Assembly (NCBI GenBank): GCA_945863875.1 | Contig: CAMBBS010000008.1 | Location: forward strand, 1-64,000 | Direction of reading: 5' to 3' | Length of the DNA: 64,000 nt | Source: Desulfopila aestuarii DSM 18488 | Lineage (GTDB): Bacteria > Desulfobacterota > Desulfobulbia > Desulfobulbales > Desulfocapsaceae | Shown here: positions 36,097 through 45,336 of the stretch, one piece after another | Layout of the letters: every line of letters begins with the position of its first letter | Numbering within the stretch: position 1 is the first letter of the stretch | Translations under genes and position numbers: made by a program | The notes under the pieces: generated by a model | Database searches by the model: none | Seen by the model: only the letters and a program-made list of their open reading frames with translations | What the model was told of the DNA's origin: nothing

Positions 36097-36309
36097 ATGC
36101 CGATATATGAATATAAATGCAGCGATTGCGGCCACATATTTGAGATCCTGACAACGTCAAGCGACGATGCGGGAAAGGTGCAGTGCAGCAAATGTAAAAG
36201 TGACAAGGTCGCGAAGATCATTTCCGCCGGCAGCTTCAGGCGCACTTCAGGCATGTCACTGCCGTCAGCCCCCGCCTCCGGGTGTGGTGGAAAATCTCGT
36301 TTTTCCTGA
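36097..36309 (+). CDS. FmdB-type zinc ribbon protein
   Basis: This 70-residue protein starts MPIYEYKCSDCGHIFE, the hallmark of the FmdB putative regulatory family. A zinc ribbon is formed by CSDC and CSKC (about residues 8-11 and 30-33), and a Ser/Gly-rich tail ends near CGG. A Shine-Dalgarno GGAGATAGA precedes the ATG. The family is associated by name with amidase/formamidase operons, but its function is largely unknown. Confidence 0.9.
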   Translation: MPIYEYKCSDCGHIFEILTTSSDDAGKVQCSKCKSDKVAKIISAGSFRRTSGMSLPSAPASGCGGKSRFS

Positions 36310-36350
36310 GCGTCTTGACCAAAGGTTCCGTGAGAACCTGCCAATTATAT

Positions 36351-36701
36351 TTATTTTTTTTCAGGTTTTGCTGTTGAGAAATCATAAACTTTCTCGTTCT
36401 TCTTGAGGAGACCGTGCTCTTTCCTGGCGATCTCCTCAAGATAGGAGAGATCATTATTCAAACGGTCAATGTCTTCTTGAAGCGTTTGAATGTGCTGCTC
36501 AATGCGCACCTTGTCCTGCTCTAATGCCGTTAATTCGGATCGTTTACTCAGAAGAGTTATTATCCCTGCTCCGGGAGAAAAAAATATCCACAGTACCGCA
36601 ATAACCAGCAGGGCGACGACGATCTTCATCACCCGGCCTTCCTGAACGGGGGAAAGTTTTTGATTGGGCTTTGGTTTCTGCTTCTGTTGGATAAATGCCA
36701 T
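36351..36701 (-). CDS. Septum formation initiator (FtsB/DivIC-like)
   Basis: This roughly 116-residue protein has a basic N-terminus, one transmembrane helix (about 25-45: VMKIVVALLVIAVLWIFF), then a coiled coil rich in Leu/Glu (LTALEQDKVRIEQHIQTLQE) and a final EEIARKEHGLLKKNEKVY, the characteristic FtsB/DivIC end. It stabilises the divisome by pairing with FtsL-type proteins. The frame opens with TTG at 36722, but ATG 36701 is preferred. It is divergent from the DUF523 gene with only 20 bases between the starts. Confidence 0.85.
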   Translation of the reverse strand: MAFIQQKQKPKPNQKLSPVQEGRVMKIVVALLVIAVLWIFFSPGAGIITLLSKRSELTALEQDKVRIEQHIQTLQEDIDRLNNDLSYLEEIARKEHGLLKKNEKVYDFSTAKPEKK

Positions 36702-36721
36702 ACTCACTTTTTTCCTTGCCA

Positions 36722-37138
36722 ATGCAAAATCAACATTCCACCTGTCTGGTCAGTGCCTGCCTGGTCGGCCTCTGCACCCGCTACGACGGACAAGTCAAAA
36801 CCACCTCCGACTATCCGGCACCAATGCATACCATGGCCTGGATACCCGTTTGCCCCGAACAGCTCGGCGGCCTGCCCACGCCCCGAGAAGCCGCCGAGAT
36901 CATCGGCGGTGACGGTGCGGACGTCCTTGCCGGGACGGCCCAAGTGCTTACCAAAAGCGGTCTCGACGTGACGGCCGAATTTATCCGGGGAGCCCGGCAG
37001 GTACTGCATATTGCCCAGTTGCAAAACAGCAGCACGGCTTTCCTCAAAGCCCGCAGCCCGTCATGTGCCGTGCACGGCAGGATCGGCGTTACCGCGGCAC
37101 TGCTTCAGTCGGCCGGTATTGAACTGATCGAATTATAA
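36722..37138 (+). CDS. DUF523 family protein
   Basis: This 138-residue cytoplasmic protein shows the DUF523 pattern: CLVSACLVGLCTRYDG near the N-terminus, WIPVCPEQLGGLPTPR (about 45-60), then a domain with FLKARSPSCAVHGRIGVTAALL. Conserved cysteines suggest metal or redox chemistry, but function is unknown. The frame opens at ATG 36695, which overlaps the FtsB start; the ATG at 36722 is closer to the conserved region and is chosen. Confidence 0.85.
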   Translation: MQNQHSTCLVSACLVGLCTRYDGQVKTTSDYPAPMHTMAWIPVCPEQLGGLPTPREAAEIIGGDGADVLAGTAQVLTKSGLDVTAEFIRGARQVLHIAQLQNSSTAFLKARSPSCAVHGRIGVTAALLQSAGIELIEL

Positions 37139-37190
37139 TACGCCAGACAAACCACCATTACCCCTGGCGCTCGGCCGGCACTGTTTTCTC

Positions 37191-37889
37191 TCATAGTCCG
37201 ATACGCAAAAACCGCAGGATAAGTATACCCGATTCATAGAGCAGATAAAGCGGCCCGCCCATAAGGAGCATATTGACGATATCCGGCGTTGGCGTCAACA
37301 GCGCTGAGGCTATGGCGATGAGTAAAAGGGCATACCGTCTGTTTTTCTCATAAAAACTTCGTTTGAATACCCCGACCTTCGAAAGAAACACCATGAAGAT
37401 AGGCAATTCAAAAATAAGGCCAAAAGCCAGGACGAAGACTGTGGTGAAATTCACAAACCGGCTAACGGATATTACCGGCCTCAGTTCCTCGGAGCTGAAG
37501 CCAAGTAAAAAGTTTATGCCAAACGGCAGGGTTATAAAATAGCAGAACACCGTCCCGGCGTAAAAAAGCAGACAGGTAAAAAAGATAAAGAAAAACAATT
37601 GTCCTCCGGAGACCCCGAACGGCTTGCCCAGAGCCCGCCAGATGACCACCGCAAACCAGGGCATAAGGATATATAAAGCGGCAAAGAGTGCCAGCTTCAC
37701 ATGGGCGAGAAAAGGCCCGGCCACGGAAAAGAAATACAGTTTCTCGGCCAGATGACCCTGGACGAAATGCAGCAGCTGCGGCGAGAGAAAGAAGATCCCC
37801 AGGGTGCTGCAGCAGAGTACCAGCGCCAGATTGCGAATGGATTTTCGCAATTCAACGACGAAGGTAACGATTTTTGTGTGTGCCGCCAT
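37191..37889 (-). CDS. tatC: Twin-arginine translocase subunit TatC
   Basis: This 232-residue membrane protein has six helices and is the signal-peptide receptor of the Tat pathway, which exports folded proteins. An N-terminal VVELRKSIRN block corresponds to the conserved ELR segment. FGLIFELPIFMVFLSKVGV and ASALLTPTPDIVNMLLMGGPLYLLYE carry the remaining TatC hallmarks. The formate dehydrogenase and its small partner in this window bear Tat signals and would be its clients. No tatA or tatB is adjacent. Confidence 0.92.
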   Translation of the reverse strand: MAAHTKIVTFVVELRKSIRNLALVLCCSTLGIFFLSPQLLHFVQGHLAEKLYFFSVAGPFLAHVKLALFAALYILMPWFAVVIWRALGKPFGVSGGQLFFFIFFTCLLFYAGTVFCYFITLPFGINFLLGFSSEELRPVISVSRFVNFTTVFVLAFGLIFELPIFMVFLSKVGVFKRSFYEKNRRYALLLIAIASALLTPTPDIVNMLLMGGPLYLLYESGILILRFLRIGL

Positions 37890-37983
37890 GGGAATATATC
37901 AGGGGTGCCGCTGATTGCAGTATCGGAAAACGCCGTTCGTTTTATTTTCTGCAGGACAAGGTAGCAGAAGCATGGCTAAATTG

Positions 37984-38013
37984 CAATTTGATAGAGGTTC
38001 GTTTCATCAATCA
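37984..38013 (+). repeat. Direct repeat copy 1 flanking glycosyltransferase
   Basis: This 30-base unit starts CAATTTGATAGAGGTT and matches 27 of 30 bases of the copy at 39676-39705 in the same orientation. It lies 4 bases beyond the stop of the glycosyltransferase gene between the tatC and serS genes. Confidence 0.8.
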
Positions 38014-38017
38014 CAGG

Positions 38018-39568
38018 TTAGATTTCATCAACGACGAGATTGACGGATGGGGCGATCGACGGCTGGAGCATGGCAAGCAGTTGGTTGAATTCCGGCAAAA
38101 ACTGGTGGTAATGGTCCTTTTTCAGATAGCGGCTAGCGCCGCTACTGGTTAATTGCACTATGTCGTTGTGCCAGACATAACCGTTTTCAGTAAAGATGTT
38201 CACCAGGTTGTCGTTGAGTTTCTGCGAGTTATGCTGACTTCCCGAGTGCGCGAGAAACCAACTGCGTGGCGAATAGGAACGGCGATGAAGCAACACGTGG
38301 GCTATGACTTCAGGAAGTTGCTCATCCCGGCCGACCTTACCTGTCTGTGCGTTGCATATCGTCATATCCACTCCGGCCGTGGCCGACGAGATAACACAGG
38401 GAATGTCGGCTCGGAAATATTCGTAAACACAGCGACAGCTGTTTTCATAAAGGGACAGATGCACGCCTGTTTTACAGCGGGCAAGATATGAAGGTATATC
38501 TTTACGGCGCACATTAGACAGGACGATGACACGATCGCTCAAGCCCTGCGTCTCGACCAGTCTTTGAAACGCCCGCATATGATGCGGAGAGCCTCGGCCT
38601 ATAAACAGCGCTTTTTTTGTGACAAGGCGCCGGTCCTTTAAAAGCTGCAACATGAAAAAATGACGTTTGCGCGCCATGTCATCAAACGTTGCATTAAAGA
38701 CAATATCAATATCTTTTACCGTTGAACGATCCGGTGGAGCGGCTTCCTGTAAGTAATCACCATGGGCGAGAGAAATAACATGGGTGTTGGTCTGCATGGC
38801 GACAAAACGCCTATCTTCCTCACCGCCAAGACCAAAAACACAAGGGTCTTGCAGTTCGGTGAAAACACGCCACCAGGCGTGCCGGAAAACCACACCCATC
38901 GGAGGTTCCACATAGAAGACATACTGGTCGGCGATTTTTTTCAACACCTGCTTGTCGAGAAAGAGATAGGGAAGGGAAAAAATTCGCAGCACCCCTTTTT
39001 CATGCGGCAAGCGAGGGGGTTTCAAAATTTGCACAAAATGTCTCAACTTGAAGGTGGATTGTGGCTTTTCTGAAAGTTTTGCCTGGATCGTCCGCCGTTC
39101 GGTTGTTAAGAAGTTTATAATTTCGGGTTCATCGTGCAGGAGGTCGAGAGCCTTGGCCAACCAGCGCCATTGGTTTGGAACCGGCAAAAATGATAGAAAG
39201 AGCAGGGCTTGTTTTGCAACTGTTTTGTCGCCGTGCTGATGATACATCCGTTCGAGGGCGGGGGCGATAACGGCACACTGCTCATATGGCCATTGAAGAC
39301 CTCGAGTTCTTTCGAGGTGCGGCCGTCCCCAGACCAGGATTTCATTCAATGTTGTCCGCAGCCGCGTGCGTATTTGACGAAGAGTGCCGCTTGACAAATG
39401 CAGCAGACTATTATTGTGCGCCGTATCAAAAAAATTCTCTAACAGAGCAACATGGTTGTCAAAATTGTCTGAAGAATCCATTGGTGTCAACTTTTTTAGT
39501 GGTTCTGAAAGGGGAAAAATACGGTTTGCGATTGTCTCAAGATAATCGGCCGGACAAAAAAACGTCAA
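38018..39568 (-). CDS. Glycosyltransferase-like protein (GT4-type C-terminal domain)
   Basis: This roughly 516-residue protein has an N-terminal 200-residue region of unrecognised, mostly helical character (LLHLSSGTLRQIRTRLRTTL). The C-terminal GT-B-like half has DIVFNATFDDMARKRHFFMLQ, ALFIGRGSPHH (nucleotide-sugar binding, about 315-325), and GVHLSLYENSCRCVYEYFR plus ADIPCVISSATAGV, which match the acceptor/donor region of group 1 glycosyltransferases. The first codon is TTG 39568 without a clear ribosome-binding site; ATG 39481 is an alternative. Substrate unknown. Flanking 30-base direct repeats suggest it was gained as a unit. Confidence 0.72.
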   Translation of the reverse strand: MTFFCPADYLETIANRIFPLSEPLKKLTPMDSSDNFDNHVALLENFFDTAHNNSLLHLSSGTLRQIRTRLRTTLNEILVWGRPHLERTRGLQWPYEQCAVIAPALERMYHQHGDKTVAKQALLFLSFLPVPNQWRWLAKALDLLHDEPEIINFLTTERRTIQAKLSEKPQSTFKLRHFVQILKPPRLPHEKGVLRIFSLPYLFLDKQVLKKIADQYVFYVEPPMGVVFRHAWWRVFTELQDPCVFGLGGEEDRRFVAMQTNTHVISLAHGDYLQEAAPPDRSTVKDIDIVFNATFDDMARKRHFFMLQLLKDRRLVTKKALFIGRGSPHHMRAFQRLVETQGLSDRVIVLSNVRRKDIPSYLARCKTGVHLSLYENSCRCVYEYFRADIPCVISSATAGVDMTICNAQTGKVGRDEQLPEVIAHVLLHRRSYSPRSWFLAHSGSQHNSQKLNDNLVNIFTENGYVWHNDIVQLTSSGASRYLKKDHYHQFLPEFNQLLAMLQPSIAPSVNLVVDEI

Positions 39569-39675
39569 GAAATATAATGGGAAGCACGTGGCGTCTTATT
39601 TTTGTCGGAAAATTCCATGCAGTTTAAAGGAATTACCACAACCGAAGCGAGGATGATCACTTTGCCGTAAAGTAA

Positions 39676-39705
39676 CAATTTGATAGAGGTTGATTTCACC
39701 AATCA
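39676..39705 (+). repeat. Direct repeat copy 2 flanking glycosyltransferase
   Basis: Second copy of the 30-base unit, located between the glycosyltransferase and serS, 60 bases before the SerRS ATG. It differs from copy 1 at three positions (G/C, A/G, C/T) and has the same orientation. Confidence 0.8.
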
Positions 39706-39764
39706 GCCATGATAAACAATAGATCTCCCGCTGTTCACTATTCCTATAAACCCCATAAAATATT

Positions 39765-41042
39765 ATGCTTGAGCTACGATTTATACGAGAAAACCTTGAC
39801 CTGGTAAAAGAGAAATGCATTCGCCGGGGTATGGGAACAACCCTGATCGATGATTTCGCCGGTACCGACCAGAAGAGACTGGTCCTTCTTACCGAGGTTG
39901 AAGGACTGAAGAATAAGCGTAATACCGTCTCCGATCAGATTGCCGTCCTCAAGCGTGGGTCCGACGATGACCGGCAGAAGGCCGATCCTTTGATCCTTGA
40001 AATGCGTGAAACCAGCCAGCGGATCAAAGAGCTTGATAATGAACTGCACACTATTGAGCAATCCTTGCAGGAAATCGTCATGGCCATCCCCAACCTCTGC
40101 CATGACAGTGTTCCCGTCGGCCAGGACGACTCGAATAATATCGAAATCAAAAAATGGGGCGAAAAGCCGACCTTTTCCTTTCCCCCCAAACCCCACTGGG
40201 AGCTCGGCGAGCAGCAGGATATCATCGATTTCGAACGGGCGGCGAAGATCTCCGGGGCAAGATTTGCCCTGTTGAAGGGCTTTGCGTCAAAACTGGAACG
40301 GGCGCTGACCAATTTCATGCTCGATCTGCACACCCAGCGACATGGCTATACCGAGGTGCTGCCGCCGTTTCTGGTCAACACGCCTTCGATGACGGCCACC
40401 GGACAGTTACCTAAATTTAAAGAGGATCTTTTCAAAATCGAAGACCGGGACCTTTACCTCATCCCCACCGCCGAGGTGCCGGTGACCAATATTCATCGTG
40501 ACGAAACGCTTTCTGAAAAAGACCTGCCGATAAAATATACCGCCTATACGCCCTGTTTCCGCTCCGAAGCCGGAAGCCATGGCCGGGACACCCGGGGGTT
40601 GATCAGACAGCACCAGTTCGATAAGGTTGAGCTGGTCAAATTCACCACCCCGGAAACCTCGGAACTGGAACTGGACAAGCTGCTCGCCGATGCCGAGGCG
40701 GTCCTGCAGCTCCTCGGGCTGCATTACCGGGTGGTTATCCTGTGCACGGGGGATCTTGGTTTTTCCGCCACTAAAACCTACGACATTGAAGTCTGGCTGC
40801 CCGGCCAGGATACCTACAGGGAAATCTCATCGTGTTCCAACTTTCTTGATTTCCAGGCCCGCCGAGGCGGCATACGATACCGGCCGGAGGGTCAGAAGAA
40901 AAGCAAGCTGGTACACACCCTGAACGGCTCAGGATTGGCGGTCGGCCGAACGCTCCTGGCCATTCTTGAGAACTATCAGCAGGCAGACGGCACTTTCAAG
41001 CTGCCGCAGGTACTTGAACCCTACTTTGAGACCCGCTTCTAA
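39765..41042 (+). CDS. serS: Seryl-tRNA synthetase
   Basis: This 425-residue class II synthetase charges tRNA-Ser (and tRNA-Sec for selenocysteine synthesis). It starts [18 protein letters not shown], and the N-terminal coiled-coil arm (about 30-110) is typical. Motif 2 is [20 protein letters not shown] and motif 3 is [19 protein letters not shown]. Length and motif order are those of a complete enzyme. It stands alone, with the MscS gene 46 bases downstream. Confidence 0.96.
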   Translation: MLELRFIRENLDLVKEKCIRRGMGTTLIDDFAGTDQKRLVLLTEVEGLKNKRNTVSDQIAVLKRGSDDDRQKADPLILEMRETSQRIKELDNELHTIEQSLQEIVMAIPNLCHDSVPVGQDDSNNIEIKKWGEKPTFSFPPKPHWELGEQQDIIDFERAAKISGARFALLKGFASKLERALTNFMLDLHTQRHGYTEVLPPFLVNTPSMTATGQLPKFKEDLFKIEDRDLYLIPTAEVPVTNIHRDETLSEKDLPIKYTAYTPCFRSEAGSHGRDTRGLIRQHQFDKVELVKFTTPETSELELDKLLADAEAVLQLLGLHYRVVILCTGDLGFSATKTYDIEVWLPGQDTYREISSCSNFLDFQARRGGIRYRPEGQKKSKLVHTLNGSGLAVGRTLLAILENYQQADGTFKLPQVLEPYFETRF

Positions 41043-41088
41043 CTGAGGGTAACCGAACCAAAGAACAACCTTGGACCCAAAAGAGATT

Positions 41089-43461
41089 ATGATCCAGCCA
41101 CGATTGTTTTTTCCCATGCTGTTCGTCTGCTTTTTTTTGCTGTCCTTTTTTATTTCCCCGGGACACGCCGCAGCTGACAATGGTGCCGCTGCAGAGCTTC
41201 AGGGCAAGGCTCATTCTACAGGTTCGGTTCACGCCACGCTTTCCGGCCTGAGTGACGAACAGGTCCGGCAACTGCTCATTAGTGAGCTGCTGAAAGATGT
41301 CCCCGCGGGAAACGAGCCGTCTGCCAAAGAACCGGCCATGAAAGGCCCGGCGGCACCGCTGGCAAGGATCTTGGAGTCACTGAGTAAGGATTCACTGCAA
41401 TCCGAACACCAGCTCCGCAGGCTCCTGGCGCAAGCCCCCAGCCTGCCGGCCAATCTGCACAAGGTCTTTATTTCCCTGTGCCCCCTCGGGACAGCGTCGG
41501 GTGCGCTGCAAAACTTTCTGTCGGTGCTGTTCTTTATTTCCATCGGTTTTGTTATCGAGCTGCTGGTGAAAAGAAGGGTGCTGACGAAATATTTCCAGGT
41601 CGATGCGAAAAACCTGCCGGAAATGCGCTGGACCGACCGCTTCAGTGCCAGCATGTGTAATGCGCTGCCTGATGTCATCGGTCTCTGCTTATTCTTTGGC
41701 GCATCCTTTGCCGCCTTCTTTCTCTTCGACCAGACGAACTCACCCGTTGCAAAATTACCTTTTCTCGCCATTGTTATCGCCATTGCACTGATCCGCACCG
41801 CCTCCATCTTGCTCCGTATTTTCCTCTCCCCCGAAGTAAGCGCCTTCCGTATCGTGCCGCTGGACTGCCGCACAGCCGCTCATATTTACCGGATCATGGT
41901 TATCATCCTGAGCTACATCATTACCGCGCTGATGTTTTCGGTTGTTGTCTTCAAACTGGGGGCGGAACGTCACGCCGTCCTGCTCCTGCAACTCTTTTTC
42001 GCAACGCTGCTCCTGGCGAACACGGCAATCGCTGTTCTCGTTTACAAGACCAGAGTAAGAGACCATATCGGGGCAGGTGCAGAGCAGGACCAGCAGACCA
42101 GCGGGTGGGGCCGCAGGCGGCTCGCCTCGGTCTGGCACATCCTCGCCCTGCTCTATCTCGGTCTGCTCTGGTTTCTGCTGATATCGAGTATCGCCGGCCC
42201 GGACAAAACCAGCGGCGGCGCGTTCCTGCTCAGTTTTTTTGCACTGCCGATCTGGATGATTTTCGATAAGCTCAGCCAGTGGGTCGTTCTCTATGCCATG
42301 AGCACACTGAAAATCCATCGGCTCGACTACGGCAACGGTGAGGATGCCGGGGAAGAGATTGTCCGGGTGCGGGAAAAAGGCCGGGCGTTCTATCACAAGG
42401 TAAGGTTTTTGGCCAGAACAGCTGTTGCCCTTGCCCTGCTCATCTGGCTGGCCGGTCTCTGGAATATTGAAATCCCTTTCGTTTCCATGCTGGCGGCAGG
42501 ACTCATGGATTCCCTGATAATCATGACGGTGGCCCTGGTCTTTTGGCGATTCATCGACGCATTGATTGAAAGAAAAATGCGCGAGACACTGCCGGAAGTG
42601 CAAGACGAAGGTGAACATAAGGAAGACAGTGAATGGGGAGCCGCCGCAACCAGAGGAAGATCGTATACCCTGTTGCCGATGGTCCGCAAGTTTGTCGCTT
42701 CTGTACTGGTCGTGATGGTAACGCTGACCATTTTGTCATCCATCGGGGTCGATATCGGGCCGTTACTGGCCGGGGCCGGGGTTGTTGGCCTGGCTTTAGG
42801 GTTTGGCGCCCAGAAACTCGTATCAGACATGTTTTCCGGTTTTTTCTACCTGCTGGACGATGCCTTCCGGGTCGGTGAATATGTTACCGCAGGCCCGGTG
42901 TCCGGGATGGTGGAATCCATTACTCTGAGAAATGTCATGCTCCGCCACCACCGGGGCATGTTGCAGATTGTACCGCACAGCGAACTGGGAGCCATCACGA
43001 ATTTCATGCGCGGCGGCATGGTCGTCAAATTCAATCTCGATTTCCCCTATGACGCCGATATCGACAAAATTCGTAAAATTATCAAAAAGGTGGGGATAGC
43101 CATGCTCGAAGACGAAGAATACAGCAAGGGTTTTATCCACCCGATAAAATCGCAGGGAGTCCGGGAAATTGCCAATTCGGTGATGACCATCAGGGTGAAA
43201 TTTACCGCAAAACCCGGCACCCATTTCATTATCCGCCGGGAAGCCTATAAACGAATCACCGAAGCACTGGCTGCCGCCGGCATCCATTACGCCCATAAGA
43301 GGGTCATCGTCGACGTTCCCGGGTTGAGCGAGCAGGTCAGCAGCGGCAAGTTATCCCCGGAGCAGGCCACGGCAATAAGCAGTGCTGCCGGTGCAGCAGC
43401 GCTGGCATCGATTAACGCGGAAGAAGAAAAGCTGAAAATGCTCGCAAAACAGAAAAGTTAA
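41089..43461 (+). CDS. MscS-family mechanosensitive channel, large (MscK-like)
   Basis: This roughly 790-residue membrane protein protects against hypo-osmotic shock. It has a signal/anchor (MLFVCFFLLSFFISPGHAA), a periplasmic N-terminal domain (about 25-135), many helices (about 140-560) and the MscS pore domain. The pore helix is in GVVGLALGFGAQKLVSDMFSG, followed by the upper beta domain FRVGEYVTAGPVSGMVESI, LRNVMLRHHRGMLQIVPHSE and ITNFMRG. The start is ATG 41089 with AAGAGA upstream; TTG 41071 opens the frame but is less likely. Such multi-helix members resemble MscK or YbiO. Confidence 0.9.
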   Translation: MIQPRLFFPMLFVCFFLLSFFISPGHAAADNGAAAELQGKAHSTGSVHATLSGLSDEQVRQLLISELLKDVPAGNEPSAKEPAMKGPAAPLARILESLSKDSLQSEHQLRRLLAQAPSLPANLHKVFISLCPLGTASGALQNFLSVLFFISIGFVIELLVKRRVLTKYFQVDAKNLPEMRWTDRFSASMCNALPDVIGLCLFFGASFAAFFLFDQTNSPVAKLPFLAIVIAIALIRTASILLRIFLSPEVSAFRIVPLDCRTAAHIYRIMVIILSYIITALMFSVVVFKLGAERHAVLLLQLFFATLLLANTAIAVLVYKTRVRDHIGAGAEQDQQTSGWGRRRLASVWHILALLYLGLLWFLLISSIAGPDKTSGGAFLLSFFALPIWMIFDKLSQWVVLYAMSTLKIHRLDYGNGEDAGEEIVRVREKGRAFYHKVRFLARTAVALALLIWLAGLWNIEIPFVSMLAAGLMDSLIIMTVALVFWRFIDALIERKMRETLPEVQDEGEHKEDSEWGAAATRGRSYTLLPMVRKFVASVLVVMVTLTILSSIGVDIGPLLAGAGVVGLALGFGAQKLVSDMFSGFFYLLDDAFRVGEYVTAGPVSGMVESITLRNVMLRHHRGMLQIVPHSELGAITNFMRGGMVVKFNLDFPYDADIDKIRKIIKKVGIAMLEDEEYSKGFIHPIKSQGVREIANSVMTIRVKFTAKPGTHFIIRREAYKRITEALAAAGIHYAHKRVIVDVPGLSEQVSSGKLSPEQATAISSAAGAAALASINAEEEKLKMLAKQKS

Positions 43462-43490
43462 AGCCGGGACATCCGGCAAAGGGGCAGAAA

Positions 43491-44153
43491 TTATTTTTCC
43501 AAATCCTCGACCTGGATGCGCAGTTCGATCTCTTTAATATCTGAATGACACTTGAGCGTCTTGACAAAACCATACACGGTTGCGGCCAATGCCTCCTGAA
43601 TAAAACCTTTCAGGGGAATTTTATTGCCATTCACCAGCAGCGCCATGACCTCTTTGCCTTCTTTGTTGACAAGGAATCTTTTTTCAATGAAAAGAGCAAT
43701 TTCCGGTGCCTCGTCCAGACGAAAGACATAATTGCCGGCGACTCCTTCCAGGTTGGTGGCGACGGCAATAACCCCGTGCACCTCGTCACGAAGTTTCTGG
43801 TCACGGTTACGGAAGACTTCAATTTTCGGAATTTTTTTAGCCGTTTTAAATCCCTCGCCGATAACGATATCCACATCAGGGAAATATCTATGGGCCAGGG
43901 TCCTGAGAGAGAGTCCGCTGTTTTGCGTCTGCAGGACCATCTGGTCCGGCGCCACCAGCATGACACTGTCCGCCCCGGCTTGTTTGTGCATGAACGTATC
44001 CGTGCCCGGGGTATCGAACTGTATGCCCGAATCATTGCTCGATTTAATGACGGCAACCCGATAACCCATCTTTTTCAGCTCGGCAACAACCTGTTTCACC
44101 AAGGTGGTTTTGCCACTGTCATGCCAGCCGATGAACGTTACAATAGACGACAT
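43491..44153 (-). CDS. mobB: Molybdopterin-guanine dinucleotide biosynthesis protein MobB
   Basis: This 220-residue GTP-binding adapter helps insert the molybdenum cofactor guanine dinucleotide (MGD) into molybdoenzymes such as formate dehydrogenase. The P-loop is GWHDSGKTT at the N-terminus, followed by AVIKSSND, a HKQAGADSVMLV block and VDIVIGEGFKTAKKIPKIEVFR, the MobB pattern. The C-terminal 60 residues form an extra domain beyond the usual length of about 170, possibly a regulatory or second-function extension. It lies downstream of the FDH operon on the same strand after a terminator. Confidence 0.9.
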   Translation of the reverse strand: MSSIVTFIGWHDSGKTTLVKQVVAELKKMGYRVAVIKSSNDSGIQFDTPGTDTFMHKQAGADSVMLVAPDQMVLQTQNSGLSLRTLAHRYFPDVDIVIGEGFKTAKKIPKIEVFRNRDQKLRDEVHGVIAVATNLEGVAGNYVFRLDEAPEIALFIEKRFLVNKEGKEVMALLVNGNKIPLKGFIQEALAATVYGFVKTLKCHSDIKEIELRIQVEDLEK

Positions 44154-44324
44154 AAATTTCCCGTCCCTCTTTAAATTAGCTCCCTTCGAACTGCCATCGG
44201 TCTATTTCCATACATCCATTCCTGTAAAGGCAGCACGGTCATTCCGCTTTGAACATACCGAGTTGTATCGTATTTGCAAAGGAACTTTTCCGACAATTGA
44301 TCCGCGCTACCGGCTGGTACGTGA

Positions 44325-44362
44325 AAATAAAAAGAGCGGGATCATATACATCAGCCGCTCTT
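44325..44362 (-). terminator. Terminator of the first FDH operon
   Basis: On the minus strand an 8-bp stem (AAGAGCGG/CCGCTCTT, 44332-44339 with 44355-44362) has a 15-base loop and is followed by a T-rich tract (44325-44332). It lies 24 bases past the stop of the FDH cytochrome b gene. Confidence 0.75.
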
Positions 44363-44385
44363 GTGCCATGCACTGGCGCTCGACC

Positions 44386-45303
44386 TCAAAAACGTCGTTT
44401 TGCTTCCTGTCCCTGCTGATACTTATAGCGACTGTGCAGAATATCCACCTCCTCTTTTGGCTTGTAGCCGCTTTTCATACTTTGCAGAGAGCCGGCAATG
44501 GCAAATACCGCCATGTAGAGATGGGTGAGATAGAATGCCAGGAGGCCCATACCAAGAGTATTGTGCATAATTGCGGCGAGACGGACGCTCTCCACATCCG
44601 CCCCCATACCCCAGATGACATACCCGGTAAAGGCCATGACGGCCCCGCCCAAGGTAACAGACCAGAAATACATCTTCTGGCCGGCGTTGAATTTTCCGGC
44701 GGGAACAGGTTTCTTCCGCCTGCTCAGATAACCGCCGAGAAGAACCAGCCAGGCGATATCATGCCGCCGGGGCAGCATGTCTTTTGGCCAGATGACCAGC
44801 ATCATGCATGCCGGGACGACAAATACCATGGCGGAAAGCAGGTGGACATACCGGGCCGATCTGATCAGGGTTCCACCGCCGATATATTTGCCGAAAACAA
44901 TCATCAGCCCGGTGAGTACAAGGAGAGAAAAACTGAGTGCACCAAAAAAATGGACGACCCGGGTCAGCAGCGGGAAAAACAGCACCTGTTCTCCGCCCTG
45001 GTCAAAATGTTTTGCACCGATGACCAGATAGTGCAGCAAAAACAGTCCGGGAACCACGGTGATGGTGAGCAGGGACGCCTTCCAGAACCATTGTCCCTGC
45101 AGGGTGGTAAACAGTTGCCCGTAGTTCTGCCAGTTGCCGGCAACCTCTGCTATCAGGGCCTGATAGTAGTCAGCCGAGGAAACGGTCAAAAGATCGGCGA
45201 TTGGGCCGGCGGCCGCCGGGTCTTCCCTGGCGTAGACAAAAGCGGCAAACCCTGCCGTAAAAAAACCGGTGAGCAGGAGGAGACAATAAAAAACTCTCTG
45301 CAT
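44386..45303 (-). CDS. Formate dehydrogenase cytochrome b subunit (FdnI-like)
   Basis: This 305-residue membrane protein is the haem-b quinone-reducing subunit of membrane-bound formate dehydrogenase. An N-terminal signal/anchor and at least four core helices are visible, including FFGALSFSLLVLTGLMIVFG, RYVHLLSAMVFVVPACMMLV and TLGMGLLAFYLTHLYMAVFA. His residues in VHFFGA, VHLLSA and HNTLG are the expected haem ligands. The N-terminal ~90-residue periplasmic insertion before the first core helix is longer than in E. coli FdnI. It follows the iron-sulfur subunit after 33 bases and ends the operon. Confidence 0.88.
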   Translation of the reverse strand: MQRVFYCLLLLTGFFTAGFAAFVYAREDPAAAGPIADLLTVSSADYYQALIAEVAGNWQNYGQLFTTLQGQWFWKASLLTITVVPGLFLLHYLVIGAKHFDQGGEQVLFFPLLTRVVHFFGALSFSLLVLTGLMIVFGKYIGGGTLIRSARYVHLLSAMVFVVPACMMLVIWPKDMLPRRHDIAWLVLLGGYLSRRKKPVPAGKFNAGQKMYFWSVTLGGAVMAFTGYVIWGMGADVESVRLAAIMHNTLGMGLLAFYLTHLYMAVFAIAGSLQSMKSGYKPKEEVDILHSRYKYQQGQEAKRRF

Positions 45304-45336
45304 GATGTGCCCCGCATAATGGATAAAAAGCGCCGC

